A program made the position numbers and the translations under genes. Shown in pieces: positions 18,083 to 30,967 of a stretch of 64,000 nucleotides of DNA; position 1 is the stretch's first letter, and each line of letters opens with the position of its first letter. The DNA lies in the NCBI GenBank assembly GCA_047947135.1, contig CP170457.1, forward strand, positions 1,426,001 through 1,490,000, in the 5' to 3' direction. Below the pieces are notes generated by a model. That model was not told the origin of the DNA, ran no database searches, and saw only the letters and a program-made list of their open reading frames with translations. This DNA comes from Planctobacterium sp047947135 (GTDB lineage Bacteria; Pseudomonadota; Gammaproteobacteria; Enterobacterales; Alteromonadaceae).

Positions 18083-18616
18083 ATGTCACGTGTAGCAAAA
18101 GCACCTGTTGAAGTCCGTTCTGGCGTAGAAATTACTATCGCTGGTCAGGAAGTCACAGTAAAAGGTAAGAATGGCACTTTGTCTATCGTGTTTAATGAAG
18201 CCGTTGAAGTTGTACAAGACGGTAACGAGCTAAAAGCACTTCCTCGTGAAGGTTTCGCTGACGCTTGGGCGCAAGCAGGTACTGCCCGCGCTATATTGAA
18301 CAATATGGTACAAGGTGTATCAGAAGGTTTTGAAAGAAAATTAGAGTTGAACGGTGTTGGTTATCGTGCGCAAGCGCAAGGTAAGAAGCTCAACCTGACT
18401 CTTGGTTTCTCTCACCCTGTTGTTTATGAAATGCCGGAAGGTGTTTCAGTCGAGACTCCTAGCCAAACTGAAATCGTCGTGAAAAGCGCTGACAAGCAGT
18501 TGTTAGGACAAGTTGCAGCTAACATCCGTGGATATCGTCCACCAGAGCCTTATAAAGGCAAAGGTGTCCGTTACGCTGATGAAGTTGTACGTCGTAAAGA
18601 AGCTAAGAAGAAGTAA
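18083..18616 (+). CDS. rplF: 50S ribosomal protein L6
   Basis: 177 residues starting MSRVAKAPVEVRSGVEITIA, with the signature PEPYKGKGVRYADE near the end. L6 binds 23S helix 97 near the sarcin-ricin loop. Strong GGAGG binding site about 8 nt before the start; spacing to rpsH is 13 nt. Confidence 0.98.
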   Translation: MSRVAKAPVEVRSGVEITIAGQEVTVKGKNGTLSIVFNEAVEVVQDGNELKALPREGFADAWAQAGTARAILNNMVQGVSEGFERKLELNGVGYRAQAQGKKLNLTLGFSHPVVYEMPEGVSVETPSQTEIVVKSADKQLLGQVAANIRGYRPPEPYKGKGVRYADEVVRRKEAKKK

Positions 18617-18628
18617 GAGGCAGGTACG

Positions 18629-18982
18629 ATGGATAAGAAAACATCTCGTTTACGTCGCGCCGCTCGCGCTCGTTTCAAAATGCGTGAAATGGCTGTACAC
18701 CGGTTGGTTGTGCACCGTACACCTCGTCACATTTATGCTCAGCTTATTGCACCTACGGGTTCAGAAGTTTTGGCTGCTGCATCAACTGTCGAAGCAGACG
18801 TGCGTAAAGATCTAAAATCTACTGGTAATGTTGATGCCGCTGTAGTTGTGGGTAAAGCCATCGCTGAGCGTGCTATCGAAAAAGGCATTAAAGAAGTAGC
18901 TTTTGATCGTAGTGGCTTCAAGTATCACGGTCGTGTTAAGGCATTAGCTGAAGCGGCTCGCGAAGCTGGTCTTCAGTTCTAG
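18629..18982 (+). CDS. rplR: 50S ribosomal protein L18
   Basis: 117 residues beginning MDKKTSRLRRAARARFKMRE and containing FDRSGFKYHGRVKALAEAARE. L18 binds 5S rRNA together with L5. It lies 12 nt after rplF and 9 nt before rpsE. Confidence 0.98.
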   Translation: MDKKTSRLRRAARARFKMREMAVHRLVVHRTPRHIYAQLIAPTGSEVLAAASTVEADVRKDLKSTGNVDAAVVVGKAIAERAIEKGIKEVAFDRSGFKYHGRVKALAEAAREAGLQF

Positions 18983-18991
18983 GAGTGAATT

Positions 18992-19495
18992 ATGGCTAAA
19001 GTAGAAGCTCAACAAAACGGTGAACTGTTAGAAAAGCTCATTGCCGTAAACCGAGTAGCTAAAGTGGTTAAAGGTGGTCGTATTTTCAGCTTCACAGCAT
19101 TGACTGTGGTAGGTGATGGTGCAGGCCGCGTAGGCTTTGGTTATGGTAAAGCGCGTGAAGTTCCAGCTGCTATTCAAAAAGCAATGGAAAAAGCACGTCG
19201 CAATCTGGTTACGGTTGAGTTGAACGGTCACACGTTACAACACCCTATCAAGGGTCGTCATTCAGGTTCGAAAGTATATATGCAGCCTGCATCTGAAGGT
19301 ACGGGTATCATCGCTGGTGGTGCAATGCGTGCGGTTTTAGAAGTAGCTGGTGTGCAAAACGTACTTTCAAAATGTTATGGCTCAACTAACCCAATCAACG
19401 TTGTTCGTGCAACGATTAAGGCGTTGACTAACATGAATTCTCCAGAACAAGTTGCTGCAAAGCGTGGCTTGTCTGTTGAAGAGATTATGGGGTAA
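18992..19495 (+). CDS. rpsE: 30S ribosomal protein S5
   Basis: 167 residues; the N-terminal double-stranded-RNA-binding fold has VNRVAKVVKGGRIFSFTALT, and the C-terminal part has the S5 signature GYGKAREVPAAIQKAM. S5 contributes to decoding fidelity and mRNA helicase activity at the entry channel. rpmD starts 6 nt later. Confidence 0.98.
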   Translation: MAKVEAQQNGELLEKLIAVNRVAKVVKGGRIFSFTALTVVGDGAGRVGFGYGKAREVPAAIQKAMEKARRNLVTVELNGHTLQHPIKGRHSGSKVYMQPASEGTGIIAGGAMRAVLEVAGVQNVLSKCYGSTNPINVVRATIKALTNMNSPEQVAAKRGLSVEEIMG

Positions 19496-19501
19496 TTCGT
19501 C

Positions 19502-19684
19502 ATGGCAAAAACAGTAAAAGTTAGACAAACGAAAAGCTCAATTGGTCGTTTACCTAAGCATAGAGCCACTTTGGTCGGCTTAGGCTTACGTCGCATCGGG
19601 CATGTTCGTGAATTGGAAGACACGCCTGCGGTTCGCGGCATGATCAACCGAGTTAACTACATGGTCGAAGTGGTTGAGGAGTAA
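19502..19684 (+). CDS. rpmD: 50S ribosomal protein L30
   Basis: 60 residues starting MAKTVKVRQTKSSIGRLPKH, with DTPAVRGMINRVNYMV at the end, the usual bacterial L30. Starts 6 nt after rpsE and ends 3 nt before rplO, so translation is probably coupled. Confidence 0.98.
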   Translation: MAKTVKVRQTKSSIGRLPKHRATLVGLGLRRIGHVRELEDTPAVRGMINRVNYMVEVVEE

Positions 19685-19687
19685 GTT

Positions 19688-20122
19688 ATGTATTTAAACA
19701 CTATTGCTCCTGCTCCAGGAGCGAAAAAACCTGCTAAGCGCGTTGGTCGTGGTATTGGTTCAGGTCTTGGTAAAACTGGTGGCCGCGGTCACAAAGGTCA
19801 GAAAAGCCGCTCAGGTGGATCTGTTAAGCCAGGATTCGAAGGTGGACAAATGCCAATTCAGCGTCGTCTACCTAAGTTTGGTTTCACTTCACGTAAATCA
19901 TTGGTTTCTGACCAGGTTACGTTGACTGAAATCGGCAAGGTTGAAGGTGACGTTGTTTCTTTAGAAACATTGCAGGCAGCTGGTCTTGTTAAAAAGAGCA
20001 TGCAGTTTGTTAAAGTTCTTAAGAGCGGCGAAGTTACTCGCGCAGTAACTGTTAAGGGGTTAAAGGTTACTAAAGGCGCCCGTGAAGCTATCGAAGCAGC
20101 TGGCGGCAAAATAGAGGAATAA
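19688..20122 (+). CDS. rplO: 50S ribosomal protein L15
   Basis: 144 residues. The glycine- and basic-rich N-terminal extension (RVGRGIGSGLGKTGGRGHKG) threads into 23S rRNA; the globular C-terminal part follows. L15 is a late 50S assembly protein. secY begins 5 nt after the stop. Confidence 0.98.
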   Translation: MYLNTIAPAPGAKKPAKRVGRGIGSGLGKTGGRGHKGQKSRSGGSVKPGFEGGQMPIQRRLPKFGFTSRKSLVSDQVTLTEIGKVEGDVVSLETLQAAGLVKKSMQFVKVLKSGEVTRAVTVKGLKVTKGAREAIEAAGGKIEE

Positions 20123-20127
20123 CCTAA

Positions 20128-21447
20128 ATGGCGAAACCAGGATTGGATTCAGCGAAAGGCGGTCTGAGCGAACTTAAATCAAGATTGTTGTTTGTCCTTG
20201 GGGCAATCATCGTATTTAGGTTGGGTTCTTACATCCCTATTCCAGGGATTGACTCAGCTGTGCTGGCGCAATTATTTGAGCAGCAGAAAGGCACAATCGT
20301 AGAGATGTTTAACATGTTCTCCGGTGGTGCACTTGAGCGAGCTTCAGTATTTGCATTGGGCATTATGCCTTACATTACTGCTTCAATTATTATTAATATA
20401 ATGACGGTAGTACATCCTCCGTTAATGGAGCTGAAGAAAGAAGGCGAAGCTGGTCGTCGTAAGATTAGTCAATATACTCGTTATTTTACGTTGGTATTGT
20501 CCATCTTCCAGGCGATTGGTATAGCAACCGGACTGCCTAACTTAGTTAGCGGCTTGGTTATCAATCCTGGTTTTGGTTTTTACTTTACCGCAGTTGTAAG
20601 TTTGGTTACTGGAACAATGTTCCTAATGTGGCTAGGCGAACAAATTACGGAGCGAGGTATCGGTAACGGTATTTCTATCCTGATTTTTGCGGGGATCGTG
20701 GCAGGCTTGCCAACCGCGATTGGGCAGACAGTAGAACAGGCGAGACAGGGCGACCTGAACTTGTTGTTCCTGATGTTCATTGCTGTGGTTGTCATTGCCG
20801 TAACTTACTTTGTTGTATTCGTAGAGCGTGGACAACGCCGTATCGTTGTCAATTACGCAAAACGCCAACAAGGTCGTAAAGTGTATGCTGCACAAAGCAC
20901 GCATTTGCCACTTAAAGTAAATATGGCCGGTGTTATTCCACCCATTTTCGCATCCAGTATCATTTTGTTCCCAGGTACAATTGCAACCTGGTTTGGTCAA
21001 AATGAAGCAATGTCATGGTTACAAGACGTTTCTTTGATGCTTTCTCCTGGTCAGCCGCTGTATGTGATGTTGTATGCAGTAGCTATCATTTTCTTCTGCT
21101 TTTTCTATACCGCATTGGTTGCTTTCAACCCGCGGGAAACAGCAGATAACTTGAAGAAGTCTGGTGCATTTATACCAGGCATCCGTCCAGGTGAGCAAAC
21201 GTCTAAGTACTTAGACAAGGTAGCAACACGTTTAACGTTGGCTGGTGCTTTATATATAACCTTTATCTGTTTAGTGCCTGAATTCATGATGATTGCCTGG
21301 AACGTTCAGTTCTATTTTGGCGGCACATCACTACTGATTATTGTAGTGGTAATCATGGACTTCATGGCGCAAGTACAAACTCATTTGATGTCTCATCAAT
21401 ATGATTCTGTGCTGAAAAAAGCCAACCTTAAAGGCTATAGCCGATAA
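20128..21447 (+). CDS. secY: Preprotein translocase subunit SecY
   Basis: SecY forms the protein-conducting channel in the inner membrane with SecE and SecG. The 439 residues show ten membrane segments; the plug region follows the first (FRLGSYIPIPGIDSAVL). Conserved cytoplasmic loops include GERGIGNGIS-like TERGIGNGISILIF and RGQRRIVVNYAKRQQG, and the C-terminal PGIRPGEQTSKYLD loop binds the ribosome and SecA. Last large gene of the spc operon, followed by rpmJ. Confidence 0.98.
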   Translation: MAKPGLDSAKGGLSELKSRLLFVLGAIIVFRLGSYIPIPGIDSAVLAQLFEQQKGTIVEMFNMFSGGALERASVFALGIMPYITASIIINIMTVVHPPLMELKKEGEAGRRKISQYTRYFTLVLSIFQAIGIATGLPNLVSGLVINPGFGFYFTAVVSLVTGTMFLMWLGEQITERGIGNGISILIFAGIVAGLPTAIGQTVEQARQGDLNLLFLMFIAVVVIAVTYFVVFVERGQRRIVVNYAKRQQGRKVYAAQSTHLPLKVNMAGVIPPIFASSIILFPGTIATWFGQNEAMSWLQDVSLMLSPGQPLYVMLYAVAIIFFCFFYTALVAFNPRETADNLKKSGAFIPGIRPGEQTSKYLDKVATRLTLAGALYITFICLVPEFMMIAWNVQFYFGGTSLLIIVVVIMDFMAQVQTHLMSHQYDSVLKKANLKGYSR

Positions 21448-21469
21448 GTGGCATTGACGGAGTGATGAA

Positions 21470-21583
21470 ATGAAAGTTCGTGCATCCGTAAAGAAAATTT
21501 GTCGTAACTGCAAAATCATCAAGCGCAACGGCGTTGTGCGCGTGATTTGTGTAGAACCGAAACACAAGCAACGACAAGGCTAA
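21470..21583 (+). CDS. rpmJ: 50S ribosomal protein L36
   Basis: A 37-residue gene, starting MKVRASVKKICRNCKIIKRN and ending KHKQRQG. It is the zinc-binding type: the ligands are CRNC, a later Cys (VICVE) and His (PKHK). L36 is placed late in 50S assembly near the peptidyl transferase region. It closes the spc operon 22 nt after secY and is followed by hairpins. Confidence 0.97.
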   Translation: MKVRASVKKICRNCKIIKRNGVVRVICVEPKHKQRQG

Positions 21584-21589
21584 TCGGAA

Positions 21590-21608
21590 CTGACAAATTA
21601 TTTGTCAG
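21590..21608 (+). promoter_or_regulatory. Inverted repeat between spc and alpha operons
   Basis: CTGACAAA/TTTGTCAG, 8 bp with a 3-nt loop (21590-21597 and 21601-21608). In E. coli the leader of the alpha operon binds S4; this repeat could belong to such a leader or to termination. No proof from sequence alone. Confidence 0.35.
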
Positions 21609-21626
21609 AAATATATTGCAATAATC

Positions 21627-21656
21627 AAGCCGGATAAGTATCCTTACGGGCTTTTT
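21627..21656 (+). terminator. Terminator or attenuator before rpsM
   Basis: AAGCC (21627-21631) pairs with GGCTT (21649-21653), with an inner GGAT/ATCC stem (21632-21635 and 21640-21643), followed by TTTT. It separates the spc and alpha operons. Confidence 0.55.
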
Positions 21657-21687
21657 ATCTGGCGTCAAACTTAGAGGAGTGCTGTTA

Positions 21688-22044
21688 ATGGCCCGTATAG
21701 CTGGCATTAACATTCCGGAACACAAGCATGCAGTGGTTGCTTTGAGATCGATCTACGGTGTAGGTCCAACTCGTGCAAAAGCAATCTGTGCAGAAGCTGG
21801 TATTGCGGAAAGTACAAAAATTAAAGAGTTAACTGAAGCTGACTTAGACAAGCTTAGAGATGGTGTGGCCAAGTTTTCTGTTGAAGGTGACTTACGCCGT
21901 GAAGTTCAAATGAATATCAAGCGTTTGATGGACCTAGGTTGCTTCCGTGGCATACGTCACCGTCGTAGTCTGCCTCTACGTGGTCAGCGCACTAAAACTA
22001 ATGCGCGTACCCGTAAAGGTCCTCGTAAACCAATTAAGAAGTAA
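21688..22044 (+). CDS. rpsM: 30S ribosomal protein S13
   Basis: 118 residues starting MARIAGINIPEHKHAVVALR, with the C-terminal signature RGQRTKTNARTRKGPRKPIK. S13 contacts P-site tRNA and 23S rRNA in an intersubunit bridge. The start at 21688 is chosen over an ATG 9 nt upstream, because AGAGGAG is correctly spaced for it. First gene of the alpha operon. Confidence 0.97.
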   Translation: MARIAGINIPEHKHAVVALRSIYGVGPTRAKAICAEAGIAESTKIKELTEADLDKLRDGVAKFSVEGDLRREVQMNIKRLMDLGCFRGIRHRRSLPLRGQRTKTNARTRKGPRKPIKK

Positions 22045-22059
22045 GCGGGGGAGATAGAT

Positions 22060-22449
22060 ATGGCAAAAGCACCTACTCGTACACGCAAACGCGTAAAACG
22101 CCAAGTAGCCGATGGTATGGCGCATATACATGCGTCATTCAACAACACTATTGTGACAATCACTGACCGCCAAGGTAATGCGTTATCTTGGGCAACGTCG
22201 GGTGGCTCAGGTTTCCGTGGTTCACGTAAATCTACACCTTTTGCTGCGCAGGTTGCTGCGGAGCGTGCTGGCGTTGCTGCTCAGGAATATGGGTTAAAGA
22301 ACTTAGAAGTATTTGTGAAAGGGCCTGGTCCAGGTCGTGAATCTGCAATTCGTGCATTAAATGCAGCAGGTTACAAAATTACAAACATTACTGACGTGAC
22401 ACCTATTCCTCACAACGGTTGTCGTCCACCGAAAAAACGTCGCGTTTAA
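22060..22449 (+). CDS. rpsK: 30S ribosomal protein S11
   Basis: 129 residues, with the family stretches ADGMAHIHASFNNTIVTITD and GPGPGRESAIRALNAAGYKI, ending HNGCRPPKKRRV. S11 lies on the 30S platform, near the mRNA exit channel. 15 nt after rpsM. Confidence 0.98.
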   Translation: MAKAPTRTRKRVKRQVADGMAHIHASFNNTIVTITDRQGNALSWATSGGSGFRGSRKSTPFAAQVAAERAGVAAQEYGLKNLEVFVKGPGPGRESAIRALNAAGYKITNITDVTPIPHNGCRPPKKRRV

Positions 22450-22474
22450 TGCGCCGGTTTGTTGGAGAATAATC

Positions 22475-23095
22475 ATGGCAAGATACTTGGGTCCAAAACT
22501 CAAACTTAGCCGCCGCGAAGGAACGGATTTGTTCCTTAAAAGTGGCGTTCGCGCAGTAGAATCGAAATGTAATATCGAAACTGCTCCTGGTCAGCACGGT
22601 GCCCGTCGTGGTCGTCTGTCTGACTACGGTGTGCAATTGCGCGAGAAACAAAAAGTACGTCGTATGTATGGCGTATTGGAAAAGCAGTTCCGTAATTACT
22701 ACGGTGAAGCTGCTCGTCGTAAAGGCAACACAGGTGAAAACCTGCTTCAGTTGTTAGAACAGCGTTTGGATAACGTTGTTTACCGCATGGGCTTTGCTAG
22801 TACACGTGCAGAAGCACGTCAGCTGGTTAGCCACAAAGCGATCATGGTCAACGGTGTTGTAGTCAACATTCCTTCATTTAATGTTGCTGCTGATGATGTT
22901 GTATCTGTTCGCGAGAAAGCGAAGAAACAAGCGCGTATTGCTGCTGCATTGGAATTGTCTGAGCAACGCGAAAAACCTACTTGGATTGAAGTAGATAGCA
23001 AAGCGATGGAAGGTACGTTTAAACGTGTTCCTGAGCGTAGTGATTTATCTGCTGAAATCAACGAACAACTGATCGTCGAACTTTACTCTAAGTAA
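22475..23095 (+). CDS. rpsD: 30S ribosomal protein S4
   Basis: 206 residues starting MARYLGPKLKLSRREGTDLF; the S4 RNA-binding domain (LDNVVYRMGFASTRAEARQL) spans about residues 95-155. S4 starts 16S assembly and, in E. coli, represses the alpha operon by binding its leader. The zinc-binding cysteine set is absent. Confidence 0.98.
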   Translation: MARYLGPKLKLSRREGTDLFLKSGVRAVESKCNIETAPGQHGARRGRLSDYGVQLREKQKVRRMYGVLEKQFRNYYGEAARRKGNTGENLLQLLEQRLDNVVYRMGFASTRAEARQLVSHKAIMVNGVVVNIPSFNVAADDVVSVREKAKKQARIAAALELSEQREKPTWIEVDSKAMEGTFKRVPERSDLSAEINEQLIVELYSK

Positions 23096-23121
23096 AGTTG
23101 ATAAGTTAAAGAGAGGATATA

Positions 23122-24111
23122 ATGTCGGGTTCTGTTACTGAATTCCTTAGACCAAGGTTAGTTGAAATTGAGAATGTAACTGATACACGTGCAAAAGTGA
23201 CTCTAGAGCCACTTGAGCGCGGGTTTGGTCACACTCTGGGTAACGCACTGCGTCGCATTCTGTTGTCATCAATGCCTGGTGCTGCTGTCACCGAGGTTGA
23301 GATTGATGGTGTGTTACATGAATACAGCACAAAAGAAGGCGTACAAGAAGATGTCATCGAGATACTTCTAAACCTGAAAGGGTTAGCTGTTCGTCTGGAA
23401 GGCAAAACCGAAACTACTTTGACTTTGGTGAAATCAGGTGCAGGTCCGGTTGTTGCTGGTGACATCCAGCACGACGGTGATGTAGAGATTGCTAATCCTG
23501 ATCATCTTATTTGTACTTTGACTGGTGACGCTGAAATAAGCATGCGCATCAAAGTGGAAATGGGTCGCGGTTATGTTCCTGCAGCTACTCGTCGTTCCTC
23601 GGAGGATGATGATCGACCAATCGGTCGTCTGTTGGTTGATGCTTCGTATAGCCCAGTAGATCGTATTTCGTACAATGTTGAATCAGCTCGTGTTGAACAA
23701 CGCACTGATTTAGACAAGTTAGTTATCGATATGGAAACTAATGGCACTATCGATCCTGAAGAAGCCATTCGCCGTGCAGCTACTATTTTAGCTGAGCAAT
23801 TAGAGGCGTTTGTTGATCTTCGTGATATGTCTGAGCCGGAAGAAAAAGAAGAGAAGCCGGAATTTGATCCGATTCTACTTCGTCCAGTTGATGATTTGGA
23901 ACTTACTGTACGTTCTGCAAACTGCTTGAACGCAGAAGCAATTCAGTACATTGGTGACCTGGTACAACGCACTGAAGTTGAGTTATTGAAAACCCCTAAC
24001 CTGGGTAAGAAATCACTCACTGAAATTAAAGATGTGTTGGCTTCTCGCGGGTTGTCTTTGGGTATGCGCCTGGAAAATTGGCCACCTGAAAGCATCGCTG
24101 AGAAGGATTAA
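23122..24111 (+). CDS. rpoA: RNA polymerase alpha subunit
   Basis: 329 residues. The N-terminal domain (to about 235) has the assembly motif GFGHTLGNALRRILLSSMPG; an acidic linker (EPEEKEEKPEFD) leads to the C-terminal domain (about 245-329), whose helix-hairpin-helix LLKTPNLGKKSLTEIKDVLA binds UP elements and activators. An AT-rich UP-like tract in front of the rrn promoter in this window would be one target. Confidence 0.98.
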   Translation: MSGSVTEFLRPRLVEIENVTDTRAKVTLEPLERGFGHTLGNALRRILLSSMPGAAVTEVEIDGVLHEYSTKEGVQEDVIEILLNLKGLAVRLEGKTETTLTLVKSGAGPVVAGDIQHDGDVEIANPDHLICTLTGDAEISMRIKVEMGRGYVPAATRRSSEDDDRPIGRLLVDASYSPVDRISYNVESARVEQRTDLDKLVIDMETNGTIDPEEAIRRAATILAEQLEAFVDLRDMSEPEEKEEKPEFDPILLRPVDDLELTVRSANCLNAEAIQYIGDLVQRTEVELLKTPNLGKKSLTEIKDVLASRGLSLGMRLENWPPESIAEKD

Positions 24112-24148
24112 TCAGGCAAACTTCTGATTAACAGAGAAGGGTAGAATT

Positions 24149-24556
24149 ATGCGCCATCGTAAGAGTGGTCGTCAGTTAAATCGCAACAGCAGCCATCGCC
24201 AAGCTATGTTTCGTAACATGGCAAGCTCTTTGGTAAAACATGAAGTCATTAAAACGACTTTGCCAAAAGCGAAAGAGCTGCGTCGCGTAATCGAACCTCT
24301 AATTACACTTGCGAAGCAAGACAGTGTTGCAAATCGTCGTTTAGCGTTTGCTCGCACTCGTGATAAAGAGGTAGTAGGTATATTGTTCAATGAATTGGGT
24401 CCTCGTTATGCAGAGCGCCCAGGTGGTTACACTCGTATAATGAAGTGTGGCTTCCGTACAGGTGACAATGCACCTATGGCTTTTGTAGAGTTGGTCGACA
24501 GGCCGGAAGCAGAAGCTGAAGAAGTTGTTTCAGAAGAAGCAGCAAGCGAAGAATAA
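24149..24556 (+). CDS. rplQ: 50S ribosomal protein L17
   Basis: 135 residues starting MRHRKSGRQLNRNSSHRQAM, with an acidic C-terminal tail (AEAEEVVSEEAASEE). L17 lies near the peptide exit tunnel. Last gene of the alpha operon; a strong terminator overlaps the stop region. Confidence 0.98.
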   Translation: MRHRKSGRQLNRNSSHRQAMFRNMASSLVKHEVIKTTLPKAKELRRVIEPLITLAKQDSVANRRLAFARTRDKEVVGILFNELGPRYAERPGGYTRIMKCGFRTGDNAPMAFVELVDRPEAEAEEVVSEEAASEE

Positions 24557-24560
24557 AAAA

Positions 24561-24582
24561 ACCGGGCTTAGCCCGGTTTTTT
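24561..24582 (+). terminator. Terminator of the alpha operon
   Basis: ACCGGGC (24561-24567), loop TTA, GCCCGGT (24571-24577), flanked by A-run and T-run (24577-24582). Confidence 0.9.
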
Positions 24583-24682
24583 ATTACCTAATCTTTTGAA
24601 TATCGTAGCTGATCTTTAAACAATACGTTAGTTCAATAGCGTATTTCACTTCCTTGTAAAATATCTAATTAAATATTTCCTG

Positions 24683-25462
24683 TTAATTTTCCGTTTCTTT
24701 TAACAGTCTTACTACGTCTTCAGGTTTTGCGCCTGCGTTTACAGCATACTGAGTAATGGCTTCGTCACCCATACCTGCGTTCTTTGCTGAGGCGATAATC
24801 TTTTTAATATATTCGCTTTCATCTGATGATTGGCGAAATGCGGTGGTCAGCACATCCCCTTGCTCTTTTTCTTCATGAAACACCGCTAACATTGCATCGA
24901 CTATATATTCCCCTACAAAGGGTACTGCACCTATTGCAGTGCCAACAATTTCGATAAGTTTGTTGGGATGAGATTGCGCTAAAGTTTGGACGATACGATC
25001 TGCAGAGTCTGGTTCCGTTACAACGGCAACTCTTACAATGTCCTGTAATTCACCGGGGGTAGTGTTAGCAGCGGCCTTGACTACAAAATCAACATAGCTG
25101 GGTTCTGCATTGATAGCCGTCTCTACAATATTAGGACAACTAGTAATACCTTTTTCAATCGCTACCCTAACAATGCTTTTGGTTAATGAGGGTTCAGCTG
25201 AGATAGCTGCATGAACTATTTCTTTATATCTATCCGGATACAAATCGAGCGCAGTGGCTACGACAGATTCTACGTGTTCAGGATAATGACTTACTATACT
25301 TTTTACCGCGCGACCAACAGACATATTCTGATTGACCTGACGCTGAAAAAATTCCTGAGACAGTCCATTGTTTGATGACACATTAGAATCCACAACAGCA
25401 TAAATGTTGCTACTAGTTAATAGCATTGTGGCAATTATGGTTCTTTTCATTTGTTTCATCAT
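24683..25462 (-). CDS. Exported protein of 15-residue helical repeats
   Basis: I do not recognise the family. The 259-residue product has a signal peptide (start MMKQMKRTIIATMLLTSSNI, likely cut after IYA). Residues about 59-190 consist of roughly nine repeats of about 15 residues with the pattern Pro, five variable residues, Ile-Val, two variable, Ala: examples are EPSLTKSIVRVA, EPSYVDFVVKAA, TPGELQDIVRVA, EPDSADRIVQTL and HPNKLIEIVGTA. The pattern predicts short paired helices forming a solenoid. A C-terminal tail (AITQYAVNAGAKPEDVVRLL) holds a related helix. It stands alone between the alpha-operon terminator and the divergent rrn promoters. Function unknown. Confidence 0.75.
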   Translation of the reverse strand: MMKQMKRTIIATMLLTSSNIYAVVDSNVSSNNGLSQEFFQRQVNQNMSVGRAVKSIVSHYPEHVESVVATALDLYPDRYKEIVHAAISAEPSLTKSIVRVAIEKGITSCPNIVETAINAEPSYVDFVVKAAANTTPGELQDIVRVAVVTEPDSADRIVQTLAQSHPNKLIEIVGTAIGAVPFVGEYIVDAMLAVFHEEKEQGDVLTTAFRQSSDESEYIKKIIASAKNAGMGDEAITQYAVNAGAKPEDVVRLLKETEN

Positions 25463-25656
25463 ATTTTTGCGGAAACTCCTCTCAAATACTTAGGTATCTT
25501 GAAGTATTGAAAGTTCAATTGTTTACAAAAGTTAACAAAATATACACAAGTTATTAAAATATGAAAGCGTTTAACATATTAATTTATCTACTACTTTTGG
25601 CTAACAGTATCGATTGTTATACAGCCAAAGTGGCCTTTATCCCCGCTTGGCAGCTA

Positions 25657-25712
25657 TTAATTTAATTAAATTTCATATTCCCTGTTGACGCAAGATAATT
25701 AGTCTGTAGAAT
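25657..25712 (+). promoter_or_regulatory. rrn promoter P1 with UP-like element
   Basis: TTGACG (25685-25690), 16-nt spacer, TAGAAT (25707-25712), followed by a GC-rich discriminator GCGCGC, typical of growth-rate-regulated rRNA promoters. An AT-rich tract (25657-25680) precedes the -35 box, as an UP element would. Confidence 0.8.
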
Positions 25713-25860
25713 GCGCGCTCGCTTCAGGGGGTTCTGCAAAGCAAACTAACAGAAGCGCACAGTGATTACCGGCGTGTAACGCAAGTGAGCACTGGCCTGG
25801 TCAAGACGTTGTGGTTTGTAAGAGGTTTGAAAAAACTGCCAAGAAACTGCAACAAAATGA

Positions 25861-25888
25861 TTGACACGGCAACTGGGAAGTGTAGAAT
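25861..25888 (+). promoter_or_regulatory. rrn promoter P2
   Basis: TTGACA (25861-25866), 16-nt spacer, TAGAAT (25883-25888), then GCGCGTCC. Same -10 and discriminator as P1, 176 nt downstream of it. Confidence 0.85.
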
Positions 25889-25938
25889 GCGCGTCCCGCT
25901 TGAGAGAGTCTTCTAAGAAGGCGCCACACTCAAGCAAA

Positions 25939-25951
25939 CGTTCTTTAACAA
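25939..25951 (+). promoter_or_regulatory. boxA antitermination site in the rrn leader
   Basis: CGTTCTTTAACAA is a close match to the rrn boxA core (TGCTCTTTAACA), the NusB/S10 binding site in the transcript. A second copy lies in the 16S-23S spacer. Confidence 0.75.
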
Positions 25952-25963
25952 TCAGCAATAAGA

Positions 25964-25982
25964 CAATCTGTGTGGACACTAG
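25964..25982 (+). promoter_or_regulatory. 5' arm of the pre-16S processing stem
   Basis: The 19 nt at 25964-25982 pair with 27589-27607 behind 16S (one G-U pair), forming the long stem normally cut by RNase III. Confidence 0.75.
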
Positions 25983-26027
25983 TTAGTTAATTAGTGTTTG
26001 CTCAAAAAAGATTTATATTTTCGATTT

Positions 26028-27561
<1,534 letters not shown>

Positions 27562-27588
27562 CGAATAGAGCAGGGCTGATTAGTTAGT

Positions 27589-27607
27589 CTAGTGTTCACA
27601 CAGATTG
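27589..27607 (+). promoter_or_regulatory. 3' arm of the pre-16S processing stem
   Basis: Pairs with 25964-25982 upstream of 16S over 19 positions. Confidence 0.75.
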
Positions 27608-27688
27608 TTTTATTGTTAATCGTTAGGGAAAAGCCTTAATGAATATGCTCGATTGAGTGGATTCATTAGGGTTTTTTAGGCCCTAAAA

Positions 27689-27702
27689 TTGTTCTTTAAC
27701 AA
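27689..27702 (+). promoter_or_regulatory. boxA antitermination site in the spacer
   Basis: TTGTTCTTTAACAA, matching the leader boxA; usual position ahead of 23S. Confidence 0.75.
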
Positions 27703-27946
27703 ATTGGAAAAGCTGATAAATCATCAGTGTAGTGTGTCAACATTGGCTTCGGTTGATGGCGATGTGCTGCACGAAAAAATCAAGTAAAAGTATATCTAGA
27801 GTGAAGCGTAAAGTTTTGTTCTATCTGATAATACCAAGTCTAGGCGAACGTGTTGCACTTAGGTGCACATGTCAAAAAGTTTTATAGGTGTTAATTGCGG
27901 ATGGTATAACGTTGAGATGGCTCATGTAGTCGTTTTGGGGTTGTAT

Positions 27947-30821
<2,875 letters not shown>

Positions 30822-30967
30822 ACAACACCCAAGGTGATTGTATGGGTCGCAAGACCAAGCCGTAATGATACCTGCCTGGACGAAGGCAGATAGAGCAAAA
30901 GCTTCGCTTGAGATTACTAACGAGATTCGATTTATCAGATTTTTCCCAGTTTGTTATTACAGTTTAA

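Larger units (their letters stand above)
27562..27946 (+). other. 16S-23S spacer without tRNA genes
   Basis: 385 nt. I looked for tRNA-Ile, tRNA-Ala and tRNA-Glu sequences and saw no acceptor/TPsiC signature. The spacer holds the 3' arm of the 16S processing stem and a boxA. Confidence 0.75.

Noticed and set aside
27562..27946. tRNA gene in the 16S-23S spacer
   Set aside because: No matching acceptor stem, anticodon and TPsiC arm found by eye.
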